64,000 nucleotides of DNA, taken from contig JAQWIL010000037.1 of NCBI GenBank assembly GCA_029248885.1, positions 52,207 through 116,206 on the forward strand. Direction: 5' to 3'. Both the position numbers and the translations under genes were made by a program. The notes beneath the pieces were generated by a model. That model did not search any database. It was not told the DNA's origin and worked only from the letters and a program-made list of their open reading frames with translations. Positions 19,724 to 28,521 of this stretch are shown piece by piece. How positions within the stretch are numbered: the first letter of the stretch is position 1; every line of letters begins with the position of its first letter. The DNA comes from Flavobacteriaceae bacterium. Its GTDB lineage: Bacteria; Bacteroidota; Bacteroidia; Flavobacteriales; Flavobacteriaceae.

Positions 19724-22552
19724 CTATATATTAAGTTCGTCTTTCAAATATTTTGCCGTATAAGAGTTTGTTGATGATAAAATTTCTTCAGGGGTTCCTG
19801 TACACACGACCTGTCCGCCTTTTGCGCCACCTTCTGGGCCAATATCAATGATATGATCCATAGTTTTAATCACATCTAGATTGTGTTCAATCACCAAAAC
19901 GGTGTTACCCTTGTCAACCAATTTTTGCAGAACCTCGAGCAGAACTCGAATATCATCGAAATGCAAACCTGTGGTTGGCTCATCTAAAATATAAAATGTT
20001 TTTCCAGTGTCTTTTTTGGAGAGTTCTGTCGCAAGTTTAATACGTTGGGCTTCCCCACCAGATAGGGTGGTGGACTGTTGACCCAGGCTGATATAACCAA
20101 GTCCAACATCTTGAATGGTTTTGAGTTTTCTATAGATTTTAGGATGAGATTCAAAAAACAAGCAGGCTTCATTGATGGTCATATTCAGTACATCATTGAT
20201 CGTTTTATTTCGGTATCTGACTTCTAACGTCTCTCTTGTAAATCTCTTTCCTTGACAATCGTCACAGGGGACATAAACGTCGGGTAAAAAGTTCATGACT
20301 ATGGTTTTTAGGCCCGCACCCTGACAGGTTTCACAACGACCACCAACCACATTAAAACTAAATCTTCCGGGTTTGTACCCACGAATTTGCGCTTCTGGAG
20401 TCTTGGTAAATAGACTTCTTATTTCACTAAATACCCCTGTATAGGTTGCTGGATTACTCCTCGGCGTACGTCCAATAGCAGATTGATTGATATCAATGAC
20501 TTTGTCGATGTGTTCTAGTCCATCAATTGAATCGTATGCAAGAGGTTCTTTTACGCCGTTAAAAAAATATTTGTTGAGAATGGGGTAGAGAGTTTCGTTA
20601 ATTAAGGTTGATTTTCCACTTCCAGAAACGCCCGTAACCCCAATCATGGTACTGAGGGGAAATTCTACATCGATATTTTTCAGATTATGTCCACTGCAAT
20701 TGCGCAGTTTCAAACTTTTTCCACTTCCTTTTCTTCGAGAACTTGGAACGCTGATTTGTTCCTTTCCGTTCAGAAACGCGGCTGTAATGGTTTTTAACTT
20801 CTTTACCTCTTTTGGTGTGCCTTGTGCGATCACTTCTCCGCCATTTCTACCTGCTTTTGGTCCAAGGTCAATCAAGTGGTCTGCACGCTCCATCATCTCC
20901 TTGTCATGCTCTACCACGATAACGGTGTTACCAATATCGCGTAACGACAGTAAAGAGTCAATCAGTCGGTCATTGTCTCTTTGGTGCAGGCCAATACTCG
21001 GCTCATCGAGTATATACAAAACACCAACCAGTTGTGCGCCAATCTGAGTTGCTAATCGTATTCGTTGCGCTTCCCCTCCTGACAATGACTTTGAACTGCG
21101 GTGAAGTGTCAGATACTCTAGACCAACGTCCAAAAGGAACTGAATACGCTTTTGAATTTCTTTAATGACTTCTGAAGCAATTGCCACTTGTTTTTCAGAG
21201 AGATTTGATTCCAGTTTGCCTACCCAAAGTGCAAGCTCACTTAAGTCCATCGATGAAACCTCAGCAATGTTTTTGCCTGCTAGTTTAAAGCACATTGCCG
21301 CTTCGTTTAAGCGCGAGCCATGACAGGAAGGGCACTTGATCTCATCCATAAACGATTTCGCCCAACGCTTAAGTGATGCAGAATGCGCCTCTTTAAATTG
21401 GTTCTCGATAAAAGGAACAATGCCATCATAGTCAATTGCATATTCTCGAGTCAATCCAAGTGTTTTTGAGACCACAGAAAACTGTTCAATTCCTCCGTGA
21501 AGGATCACTTCGATTGCGTCTTTCGGGATCGTGCAAATGGGGTTCTGTAGGGAAAACTTATAACGAGCTGCAATGCTTTCAAACTGTTTGAATGTCCAGT
21601 TGCTCTTATGACTTCCAGCAGGTTTTATGCCCCCAGCATGAATCGATATAGAATCGTCTGGGATCACCTTGTTTAGGTTGACTTCATACTTTACACCAAG
21701 TCCGCTACAACTTGTACACATCCCTTTGGGGGAATTAAATGAAAAGCTATTTGGTTCAGGGGAAGGATAGGCAATTCCAGTGCTTGGGCACATCAATTTT
21801 CGACTGAAAAATCGATTTTCTTCACTGTCTTGTCCCCATAGAATAATGGTGTCTTTTCCATGATACATCGCAGTTTGCAAACTCTCCTTAAGCTGTTTTT
21901 GTGAGCTTGCTTTATCACTGTCAATCAACAAGCGATCAATCACAATTTCAATATCGTGGAGTTTGTAGCGATCCAACTTATACCCTGGTTTTAAATCAAC
22001 AAACTCTCCATCGACTCTAACTCGAGTAAACCCTTGCTTTAGGATTGTTGAAAACAATTCGCGATAATGCCCTTTTCGAGAACGCACAACAGGTGCCAGT
22101 AAAATGACTTTTTGGGTATTAAAATCATTGTGAATGAGGGAAACAATCTCATCATCACTGTATTGCACCATCAACTCCTGGGTGGCGCTGCTGTAGGCAT
22201 TGGCAGCTCTTGCATAAAGTAAACGGAAAAAATCATACAATTCTGTGATTGTTCCGACTGTAGATCTTGGACTTTTACTCGTTGTTTTTTGTTCAATCGC
22301 AACTACGGGAGATAAGCCATCTACTTTATCAACGTCTGGTCGTTCCATACCGCCAATAAATTGACGTGCATAAGCGCTAAAGGTTTCAATATAACGACGC
22401 TGCCCCTCGGCATGGAGGGTGTCAAATGCAAGAGATGATTTGCCGCTGCCCGACAACCCTGTGATCACGGTCAGTGCATCACGTGGAATGGAAACATCAA
22501 TGTTCTTTAGATTGTGTTCTCGAGCACCCTTAACAATAATTTTTTCATCCAT
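19724..22552 (-). CDS. uvrA: excinuclease ABC subunit A
   Basis: A 942-aa damage-recognition ATPase of nucleotide excision repair. Two ABC modules have Walker A GLSGSGKSSLAFDT and GVSGSGKSTLINET, signatures SLSGGEAQRIRLATQIG and TLSGGEAQRIKLATEL, and DEPSIGLH / DEPTTGLH Walker B regions. The C-terminal zinc finger (CETCQGAG...CDDCQG) is intact, while the first zinc module reads CPSTG...CTSCSGLG and so lacks one of its four cysteines. The ATG at 22552 is preferred to the TTG at 22558; CATGTTTG, one mismatch from the -7 consensus, ends 3 nt before it. First gene of the uvrA-LOG-peptidase-like operon. Confidence 0.97.
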   Translation of the reverse strand: MDEKIIVKGAREHNLKNIDVSIPRDALTVITGLSGSGKSSLAFDTLHAEGQRRYIETFSAYARQFIGGMERPDVDKVDGLSPVVAIEQKTTSKSPRSTVGTITELYDFFRLLYARAANAYSSATQELMVQYSDDEIVSLIHNDFNTQKVILLAPVVRSRKGHYRELFSTILKQGFTRVRVDGEFVDLKPGYKLDRYKLHDIEIVIDRLLIDSDKASSQKQLKESLQTAMYHGKDTIILWGQDSEENRFFSRKLMCPSTGIAYPSPEPNSFSFNSPKGMCTSCSGLGVKYEVNLNKVIPDDSISIHAGGIKPAGSHKSNWTFKQFESIAARYKFSLQNPICTIPKDAIEVILHGGIEQFSVVSKTLGLTREYAIDYDGIVPFIENQFKEAHSASLKRWAKSFMDEIKCPSCHGSRLNEAAMCFKLAGKNIAEVSSMDLSELALWVGKLESNLSEKQVAIASEVIKEIQKRIQFLLDVGLEYLTLHRSSKSLSGGEAQRIRLATQIGAQLVGVLYILDEPSIGLHQRDNDRLIDSLLSLRDIGNTVIVVEHDKEMMERADHLIDLGPKAGRNGGEVIAQGTPKEVKKLKTITAAFLNGKEQISVPSSRRKGSGKSLKLRNCSGHNLKNIDVEFPLSTMIGVTGVSGSGKSTLINETLYPILNKYFFNGVKEPLAYDSIDGLEHIDKVIDINQSAIGRTPRSNPATYTGVFSEIRSLFTKTPEAQIRGYKPGRFSFNVVGGRCETCQGAGLKTIVMNFLPDVYVPCDDCQGKRFTRETLEVRYRNKTINDVLNMTINEACLFFESHPKIYRKLKTIQDVGLGYISLGQQSTTLSGGEAQRIKLATELSKKDTGKTFYILDEPTTGLHFDDIRVLLEVLQKLVDKGNTVLVIEHNLDVIKTMDHIIDIGPEGGAKGGQVVCTGTPEEILSSTNSYTAKYLKDELNI

Positions 22553-22598
22553 GAGCAAACATGCAATATACTTTTTTTAAGTCGATTAAAGAAACAGT

Positions 22599-23180
22599 TT
22601 ATAATCTGATTTTATCTACAACGAAATGAGCGATTGCTTCATGTAAAAACGCATGAGTTTGTGCTCTAAAATATGGATAATATTTTTCTAAAATCTCGAC
22701 AGAAGGTCCCATTGGATCCATATTCTTACGTCTCGACATCTGGTTTAAAATCAAACGTATGCCATCAATCGAAGCATACCCTTCCAACCAACCGTATTTT
22801 TGCATGGCCATAAAATAATGTTTGGCACTTTCTGGCATCAAGTGAAGTTGTTTTTGGAGAATATCAGATACTTTAATGACATAATCGGGTAAAGAAACAC
22901 TTTGGAAATCGCGAAAATCAGCAGCCAGAAAATGATCGTAAAACAAGTCTAAAATAACACGTGATCGGTGGCGATATTGATCAAACATCATAGCACGTAA
23001 CTCCCGACTGATGGGATGACTATCCGTAAATAAATCAATTTCCCGATGGAGTTCAATTCCTTTTTGAATAGACGAATCATAAAGGTGAAGCGTCTTATTG
23101 CTGACATGATCCCCCAAAAAATTTCCCAATAGGATTTTTTTATCATTCCCAGAAAGAACCAAATGACCAAGATAATTCAT
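22599..23180 (-). CDS. acyl carrier protein phosphodiesterase family (AcpH/DUF479)
   Basis: A 193-aa protein starting MNYLGHLVLSGNDKKILLGN, the hallmark N-terminus of the AcpH/DUF479 family. E. coli AcpH removes the 4'-phosphopantetheine arm from acyl carrier protein; the fold is HD-like with conserved HREIDLFTDSHP and LDLFYDHFLA motifs, both present. It would act on fatty-acid ACP in the cytosol. A perfect -7 box TATTTTTG ends only 4 nt before the ATG, so the mRNA is predicted to be leaderless. Divergent from glmM across 49 bp. Confidence 0.9.
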   Translation of the reverse strand: MNYLGHLVLSGNDKKILLGNFLGDHVSNKTLHLYDSSIQKGIELHREIDLFTDSHPISRELRAMMFDQYRHRSRVILDLFYDHFLAADFRDFQSVSLPDYVIKVSDILQKQLHLMPESAKHYFMAMQKYGWLEGYASIDGIRLILNQMSRRKNMDPMGPSVEILEKYYPYFRAQTHAFLHEAIAHFVVDKIRL

Positions 23181-23184
23181 CCCT

Positions 23185-23192
23185 CAAAAATA
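23185..23192 (-). promoter_or_regulatory. -7 element directly before the AcpH start codon
   Basis: TATTTTTG (minus strand) followed by AGGG and then ATG. With the usual start point a few nt after the box, transcription would begin at or next to the A of the ATG. Confidence 0.7.
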
Positions 23193-23215
23193 GGAATGTC
23201 GGACATATTCTTTAT

Positions 23216-23223
23216 TATCTTTG
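23216..23223 (+). promoter_or_regulatory. -7 element directly before the glmM start codon
   Basis: TATCTTTG followed by CAAAAG and then ATG at 23230. It is an exact match to the consensus, 6 nt from the start codon. Confidence 0.7.
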
Positions 23224-23229
23224 CAAAAG

Positions 23230-24603
23230 ATGACGTTGATCAGCTCAGTTTCAGGTATACGCGGAACCCTAGGGGGTAAAGCAGGGGATAACCTCACCCC
23301 AATTGATGTTGTGCGCTTTGGCAGTGCCTACGGTAGTTGGTTATTGCAAAATCACGAAAAGGCTACAGTCGTAGTCGGTCGTGATGCACGACCCTCTGGT
23401 CCAATGATGCAAACCTTGGTTCAACAAACATTGATTTCGCTAGGAATTGATGTGATTGACGTCGGACTATCCACCACACCAACAGTAGAATTGGAGGTTG
23501 TGCGCCACAAAGCACAAGGGGGAATTATACTTACTGCCAGTCATAACCCAAAAGAATGGAATGCCTTAAAGTTGCTCAATGAAAAAGGAGAGTTTCTCAA
23601 TGCGCAGGAGGGCGAGAAAATCAACCAGATGAGTCAAAACTTATCTGCTATTGACTTTGCTGTCGTTGACGACCTGGGATCGATTTGCGAAGAGCCAGAT
23701 GCGATTCAGCATCACATTGACGCAATACGCAACTTGCCTCTCGTCGATCTTAAAGCCATTCAAACAAAAAAATTTAAAGTTGTTGTCGATGGCGTGAATT
23801 CTAGTGGTGGAATCGCTGTTCCGCAATTGCTAGAAGTATTGGGCGTCGAAGTGATCCCAATACATTGCGAGCCCAACGGTGACTTTCCCCACAACCCTGA
23901 ACCTCTTGCTCATCACTTGATAGATTTGTCAGAAGCAGTTGTTGCACATCAAGCGGATCTTGGTATCGCCGTTGATCCAGATGTTGACCGACTCGTATTT
24001 ATGGATGAAAAGGGGATATTGTTTGGAGAAGAATATACACTGGTGGCTTGTGCCGATTATGTTTTGCGTACCAATCCCGGAAACACGGTTTCGAATTTGT
24101 CTTCTACCCGAGCCCTTGCTGAAGTGACTAGCCAATATGGTGGGAACTATGTCGCTAGTGCTGTAGGCGAAGCACACGTTGTTGAGATGATGAAAAAAAC
24201 CGATGCCGTGATCGGCGGGGAAGGCAATGGCGGAGTGATTTATCCTGATTTACACTACGGTCGTGATGCTTTGGTGGGCATTGCCTTGTTTCTGTCTCAT
24301 CTGTGTCATGCAGATTGTTCGGTATCTGTATTGCGAAGCCAATACCCAAATTGGCTGATGCGAAAAGACAAAGTGACATTGACTCCACAACACGATGTTG
24401 ACGCTTTACTTGATTCGATAGCATCTGCTCATGCCGCGTTTCAAGTCACGACGATTGATGGCGTTAAAATTGACTTCCCAGATGGATGGGTGCATATCCG
24501 AAAATCCAATACAGAGCCGATTATCCGCATATATGCCGAAGCAAAAACAGAACAGCGACTCGACGAATTGGTTGGGGAAATTAAGAGACTAGTTAAGGAG
24601 TAG
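23230..24603 (+). CDS. glmM: phosphoglucosamine mutase (phosphohexomutase family)
   Basis: A 457-aa alpha-D-phosphohexomutase that should convert glucosamine-6-phosphate to glucosamine-1-phosphate for peptidoglycan and lipid A precursors. Evidence is the N-terminal SSVSGIRGTLGG, the phosphoserine loop TASHNPKEWNALKLL, the metal-binding DPDVDRL, the sugar-binding GEGNGGVIYP loop and the phosphate-binding RKSNTEPIIRIYAE. Bacteroidota often carry one such enzyme annotated GlmM; phosphoglucomutase/phosphomannomutase activity is possible. The ATG at 23230 is chosen over a TTG at 23221 because the TTG lies inside the -7 box. The end overlaps the convergent acyltransferase by 11 bp. Confidence 0.9.
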   Translation: MTLISSVSGIRGTLGGKAGDNLTPIDVVRFGSAYGSWLLQNHEKATVVVGRDARPSGPMMQTLVQQTLISLGIDVIDVGLSTTPTVELEVVRHKAQGGIILTASHNPKEWNALKLLNEKGEFLNAQEGEKINQMSQNLSAIDFAVVDDLGSICEEPDAIQHHIDAIRNLPLVDLKAIQTKKFKVVVDGVNSSGGIAVPQLLEVLGVEVIPIHCEPNGDFPHNPEPLAHHLIDLSEAVVAHQADLGIAVDPDVDRLVFMDEKGILFGEEYTLVACADYVLRTNPGNTVSNLSSTRALAEVTSQYGGNYVASAVGEAHVVEMMKKTDAVIGGEGNGGVIYPDLHYGRDALVGIALFLSHLCHADCSVSVLRSQYPNWLMRKDKVTLTPQHDVDALLDSIASAHAAFQVTTIDGVKIDFPDGWVHIRKSNTEPIIRIYAEAKTEQRLDELVGEIKRLVKE

Positions 24604-25474
24604 TCTTTCGCAGCCGTTTAAAACGATTGTGAGTCCATAAATAATGGCTCGGGTCTTCTTTGATTAGGGATTCTAGTTCTTCAGTAAACTGATCTGTAAT
24701 TTCGTAGTCTTTAACTTCTTTTGGGTTCTTCGAAAGCACGATGATTTCCGTTTCGTAAAACCCTCTTTTCACACGTCTAACTTTAGCCATTAACACTGGA
24801 ATATCGTGTTCTTTTGCGATGCGCTCCGCTCCTGTAAAAACAGGAACTTCTGTATCGAAAAAAGAACGGAAGTAGGTCTTTTTTCTGATTTGAGGAGACT
24901 GGTCACTCGCAAATCCGTAGAGTGCCAAATGATTGCTTTCTGCATGCTTTTTAATGGAAGTAACCGTTTCACGTCGTGGAATTAAAAACGCACCATATCG
25001 TCGTCTTGCTTTGATGACGAGTTTATCGAAATACGGGTTGGCCAGAGGAGCGTAAATTCCATATGCGGTATGATCAGAATAATATCCCATTGATAAAAGC
25101 CATTCATAGCTCGCATAATGCCCACACATCATAATAACAGATTTTCTTTGCAAAGCGAGATCTTTCATAATTGAGGTGTTGTGAACAACAAATCGCTTTT
25201 GAATTTGGCGCTTGGAAAGCGTCAGGGATTTAAAGGTCTCCAAATACAAATCACAAAAATGCTTATAAACTGCCTTTTCGATAGCCAAACGCTTAACAGG
25301 GTCATCGCCAAAGCCTGTACGAATTAGGTTGGCGCGTACCACTTCTTTTCTGTAGCCAATAACATGATAGAGCACAAAAGAGAGTCCATCAGAAATAATA
25401 TACAGCAAACGAAATGGCATCAAGGCGAGGGTGTAGATAAAGGGGAGCGTAAGAATATAAGAAAATAATTTCAT
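24593..25474 (-). CDS. lipid A biosynthesis (lauroyl/myristoyl-type) acyltransferase
   Basis: A 293-aa LpxL/HtrB-family protein that transfers a late acyl chain to lipid A at the inner membrane. One N-terminal hydrophobic segment (about 8-38) anchors it, and the catalytic H-x4-D/E motif appears as GHYASYEW (about 118-125), followed by YGIYAPLANPYFDKL and FASDQSP motifs. Length and arrangement are normal for the family. It lies divergent from the rhomboid gene; the shared palindromic -7 element leaves a 35-nt leader here. It complements lpxA/C/D found 30 kb away. Confidence 0.92.
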   Translation of the reverse strand: MKLFSYILTLPFIYTLALMPFRLLYIISDGLSFVLYHVIGYRKEVVRANLIRTGFGDDPVKRLAIEKAVYKHFCDLYLETFKSLTLSKRQIQKRFVVHNTSIMKDLALQRKSVIMMCGHYASYEWLLSMGYYSDHTAYGIYAPLANPYFDKLVIKARRRYGAFLIPRRETVTSIKKHAESNHLALYGFASDQSPQIRKKTYFRSFFDTEVPVFTGAERIAKEHDIPVLMAKVRRVKRGFYETEIIVLSKNPKEVKDYEITDQFTEELESLIKEDPSHYLWTHNRFKRLRKTTP

Positions 25475-25509
25475 GAAGGTCGCTTGAAAAATGGAGATTT
25501 ATCGATGTA

Positions 25510-25525
25510 CAAATATATATATTTG
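25510..25525. promoter_or_regulatory. palindromic double -7 element (divergent promoters)
   Basis: CAAATATATATATTTG is a perfect 16-bp palindrome made of two abutting TAnnTTTG boxes, one per strand: TATATTTG at 25518-25525 (+, 15 nt before the ATG at 25541) and TATATTTG at 25510-25517 (-, 35 nt before the acyltransferase ATG). Confidence 0.6.
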
Positions 25526-25540
25526 AGGTCAAATTTAGCC

Positions 25541-26182
25541 ATGTCAATACCACTTCTAATTTTGATTATTTTCAATGTTTTGATATCCTATAAAGGGTTT
25601 TCAGAAACACGCTTTTTCGAGCGATACAAGTTTTCGGTATTAGCACTTCAACAGCAGCAGTATTACCGCCTATTCAGTTCTGGATTTTTACATATTGACA
25701 CAACTCATTTGATCTTTAACATGTTTGCCCTCTACATATTTGGCGATGTCGTCATTCAAACCACTGGCGTTTTTATATTTGTTTTGATCTATATGCTCAG
25801 TTTGTTAGCAGGTAATTATTTCACTTACATCAACCATAAAAATGAACCAAGCTATAGCGCAGTAGGGGCGAGTGGTGCGGTCTCTGGGGTTGTCTATTCA
25901 TCTATACTTCTATTCCCACAAATGCAATTGGCTTTAATCTTCTTTCCAATCCCAATGCCAGGATATGTGTTTGGAATATTGTATTTGTTGTACACTTTGT
26001 TTGGGATGAAAAGCCGTAGAGATAATATCGGGCATACAGCACATTTTGGGGGAGCTGTATCGGGCTTTATGATTACCCTTTTTATTTTTCCAAGTTTGGT
26101 TTATATGCAAACCAACCTCATCTTACTTATGCTGATTCCCTTGGTTGTGTATCTCGTGATGAAAAGAAACGGTAATTTATAG
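25541..26182 (+). CDS. rhomboid family intramembrane serine protease
   Basis: A 213-aa polytopic membrane protein with six hydrophobic segments. The catalytic serine is in GASGAVSG (Ser111) and the catalytic histidine in HTAHFGG (His168); the HLIFNMFALYIFG motif of the second helix is typical of rhomboids. It would cleave transmembrane substrates in the inner membrane. I place the start at ATG 25541 because the ATG at 25505 lies upstream of the -7 box at 25518-25525; if another promoter is used, the protein gains 12 residues. The end overlaps the convergent TlpA-like gene by 6 bp. Confidence 0.92.
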   Translation: MSIPLLILIIFNVLISYKGFSETRFFERYKFSVLALQQQQYYRLFSSGFLHIDTTHLIFNMFALYIFGDVVIQTTGVFIFVLIYMLSLLAGNYFTYINHKNEPSYSAVGASGAVSGVVYSSILLFPQMQLALIFFPIPMPGYVFGILYLLYTLFGMKSRRDNIGHTAHFGGAVSGFMITLFIFPSLVYMQTNLILLMLIPLVVYLVMKRNGNL

Positions 26183-27304
26183 ACCGGCCGTTGCATTTTG
26201 AAGAATGCTTTTGATCGATGCCAAATCGTGACTTCGAGCGAGAACAGCACCGCGATCATCAATCAAAAACAATTCAGGGATCGATCGCACGTTGTATTCT
26301 GCTGCAATGGGGTCTTTCCAATGTTTTAGGTTTGATACGTGCGTCCAATTTAAATGATCATCTTTAATCGCTTGCAGCCAGCGCTCATTGTTTCGGTCTA
26401 GAGATACACTCATGATGGTCACTCCTTTATTTTGATAGTTGTTGTACAGGTCTACAAGCTCAGGACTTTGGTCGCGACAAGGTTTACACCAAGAGGCCCA
26501 AAAATCGATCACAGTAAATTTTCCTTTGGTATCGTACAGAGAAACGAGATCGCCATCAGGACTAGGTGCTTGAAAGTCTGGAGCAACTTCACCAACTTCT
26601 GGAGATTCCTTGTTCTCTTGTATTTCTTCTGGGTTGAGTAATTTCTGAACGTTTTGACCAGATTTTGTTTTTTTGATATTTCCATCGAGTTGATCAAACA
26701 GAACTTGTGCTTCTACAGAATTGATTTGACCAGATGTCACTTGCTGTTCTAGTATTAAAGACGAGACATAAGAATCTGGATTATCATTGATATAGCTGAG
26801 TTCAAAATCTGTCAATTTAGCGACCATATTGTCATATTGACCTTGCAAATCAGTAATGTTTAAGCTGTCTTTGCGCAACATGGCATTTCGAAGTTCAAAC
26901 GAAATCTCACGTAAAGCCATATTAAATGTACTGACCTCTTCTAAAAACTGGCTAACATCAAGATTGGACTTTGTACCTCTTACACTCGCATTTTGAATAC
27001 TGTCTTTGATTGCTTGAACGGTTATTGTTCCTGGCTCTAAAACCAAGGGCAACAAGCTACGAACCCCTTCAAAATTGAGATAGTGCATTTCAGGATATTT
27101 TGCAGAACCAGAAAAACTAAACGTTCCAGCTTCAACCTTTACCGTGTCGATGGGCATGAGTTGAGATTGATCATCTACTGCTAATAGAAGAACGCTTTGG
27201 CCATCCGCTAAGTCGATTGTGCCGTTTAGGGTGTATTCAGTTGACCCAGAAGAGCAACCGATTATAAAAAGTATGAGGGTGATATATGGAGCAAGTAAGC
27301 GCAT
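26177..27304 (-). CDS. TlpA-like thioredoxin lipoprotein with DUF4369 domain
   Basis: A 375-aa lipoprotein: signal [17 protein letters not shown] with acylated Cys17. An N-terminal DUF4369 beta domain (about 20-125, [20 protein letters not shown]) precedes a helical linker and a thioredoxin/AhpC-TSA domain (about 235-375) with the redox motif WCKPC in [17 protein letters not shown]. It likely reduces or oxidises disulfides of envelope proteins, as TlpA/ResA proteins do; its substrate is unknown. The start is the ATG 15 nt after a full promoter; a longer frame upstream would read into that promoter. Confidence 0.92.
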   Translation of the reverse strand: MRLLAPYITLILFIIGCSSGSTEYTLNGTIDLADGQSVLLLAVDDQSQLMPIDTVKVEAGTFSFSGSAKYPEMHYLNFEGVRSLLPLVLEPGTITVQAIKDSIQNASVRGTKSNLDVSQFLEEVSTFNMALREISFELRNAMLRKDSLNITDLQGQYDNMVAKLTDFELSYINDNPDSYVSSLILEQQVTSGQINSVEAQVLFDQLDGNIKKTKSGQNVQKLLNPEEIQENKESPEVGEVAPDFQAPSPDGDLVSLYDTKGKFTVIDFWASWCKPCRDQSPELVDLYNNYQNKGVTIMSVSLDRNNERWLQAIKDDHLNWTHVSNLKHWKDPIAAEYNVRSIPELFLIDDRGAVLARSHDLASIKSILQNATAGL

Positions 27305-27319
27305 CTTTTTTATTTTTTT

Positions 27320-27349
27320 CAAAGATAAGTAATGTTTTAGTATTCTCAA
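27320..27349 (-). promoter_or_regulatory. promoter for the TlpA-like lipoprotein gene
   Basis: TATCTTTG at 27320-27327 with TTG at 27347-27349 on the minus strand, spacing 19 bp; both Bacteroidota elements are matched. Confidence 0.72.
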
Positions 27350-27377
27350 TTGATAGAATACATTCCGAAAATCATCG

Positions 27378-27385
27378 TATTTTTG
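27378..27385 (+). promoter_or_regulatory. -7 element for aroC
   Basis: TATTTTTG, exact match, 14 nt before the aroC ATG at 27400. The nearest TTG (27350-27352) is 25 bp upstream, slightly longer than usual. Confidence 0.62.
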
Positions 27386-27399
27386 TAAAAAATAGATTC

Positions 27400-28485
27400 A
27401 TGGCAGGCAACAAATTCGGTCACATTTTCACATTAACCACTTTCGGTGAGTCACACGGACCTGCCCTTGGTGGTGTCATCGATGGTTGTCCAGCTGGCAT
27501 AACCATTGACGAAGATGCCATACAGGCAGATCTTGACCGCAGAAAACCAGGTCAATCCAAAATTGTAACCCAGCGAAAAGAACCCGATCAAGTTGAGATT
27601 TATTCTGGTGTTTTTGAGGGAATGACAACAGGAACACCAATTGGTTTTGTGATTCACAACAGCAATCAAAAATCAAAAGATTACGACCATATTAAAAATG
27701 CTTACCGTCCTTCTCATGCGGATTATGTTTATGATAAAAAATATGGTTTTCGTGACTATAGAGGAGGTGGTCGTAGCTCTGCACGCGAAACAGCAGCAAG
27801 AGTTGTTGCCGGTTCTATTGCAAAACAATTTATGTCTGGTGTACAATTTCATGCTTTTGTATCTGCTGTTGGTGATCTCAAGCTTGAAAATCCACATCTC
27901 ATCAATGATTTTTCATCAATTGAATCCAATCCTGTTCGTTGTCCTGATCCCAAAATGGCCAAGGAAATGGAGGAATACATCAAGCAAATTCGCAAAGATG
28001 GAGACACCGTTGGTGGTTTGGTTACTTGTGTGATCAAAAATGTTCCCATTGGATTGGGAGAGCCCGTGTTTGATAAACTTCATGCGGAACTCGGCAAAGC
28101 CATGCTTTCCATCAATGCCGTAAAAGGATTTGAGTATGGAAGTGGTTTTGCAGGAGCTTCTTGGCGCGGAAGTCAACACAATGATCTTTTCAATACCGAC
28201 GGCACGACAAAAACAAACTACTCTGGTGGCATTCAAGGCGGAATCAGCAATGGGATGGATATCTATTTCAATGTTGCCTTTAAGCCAGTCGCAACCATTA
28301 TGCAGGATCAAAATACGATTGACAAATCTGGAAAAGAAATTACCATGGAAGGCAAAGGACGTCACGACCCTTGCGTAGTTCCGCGTGCGGTTCCCATAGT
28401 CGAGGCAATGGCCTCACTTGTGCTTGCCGATTATTTTCTAATGGCACGTACAAACTCAATCATCGGTGATCATAATGACATCTAG
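27400..28485 (+). CDS. aroC: chorismate synthase
   Basis: A 361-aa FMN-dependent enzyme that makes chorismate from EPSP, the last step of the shikimate pathway. The signature [19 protein letters not shown] is at the N-terminus, with [34 protein letters not shown] and [10 protein letters not shown] following; length is normal. The conserved start MAGNKFG agrees with ATG 27400 rather than the longer frame that begins at 27286. aroB of the same pathway lies at 60659 in the window. Confidence 0.98.
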   Translation: MAGNKFGHIFTLTTFGESHGPALGGVIDGCPAGITIDEDAIQADLDRRKPGQSKIVTQRKEPDQVEIYSGVFEGMTTGTPIGFVIHNSNQKSKDYDHIKNAYRPSHADYVYDKKYGFRDYRGGGRSSARETAARVVAGSIAKQFMSGVQFHAFVSAVGDLKLENPHLINDFSSIESNPVRCPDPKMAKEMEEYIKQIRKDGDTVGGLVTCVIKNVPIGLGEPVFDKLHAELGKAMLSINAVKGFEYGSGFAGASWRGSQHNDLFNTDGTTKTNYSGGIQGGISNGMDIYFNVAFKPVATIMQDQNTIDKSGKEITMEGKGRHDPCVVPRAVPIVEAMASLVLADYFLMARTNSIIGDHNDI

Positions 28486-28521
28486 ACTCCGTTAAATCAT
28501 GACTTGATGGGGAGCGCCTTG

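Noticed and set aside
27916..28365. 149-codon open frame on the minus strand
   Set aside because: Antisense to aroC, which is an unmistakable gene; no domain or start signal supports the shadow frame.
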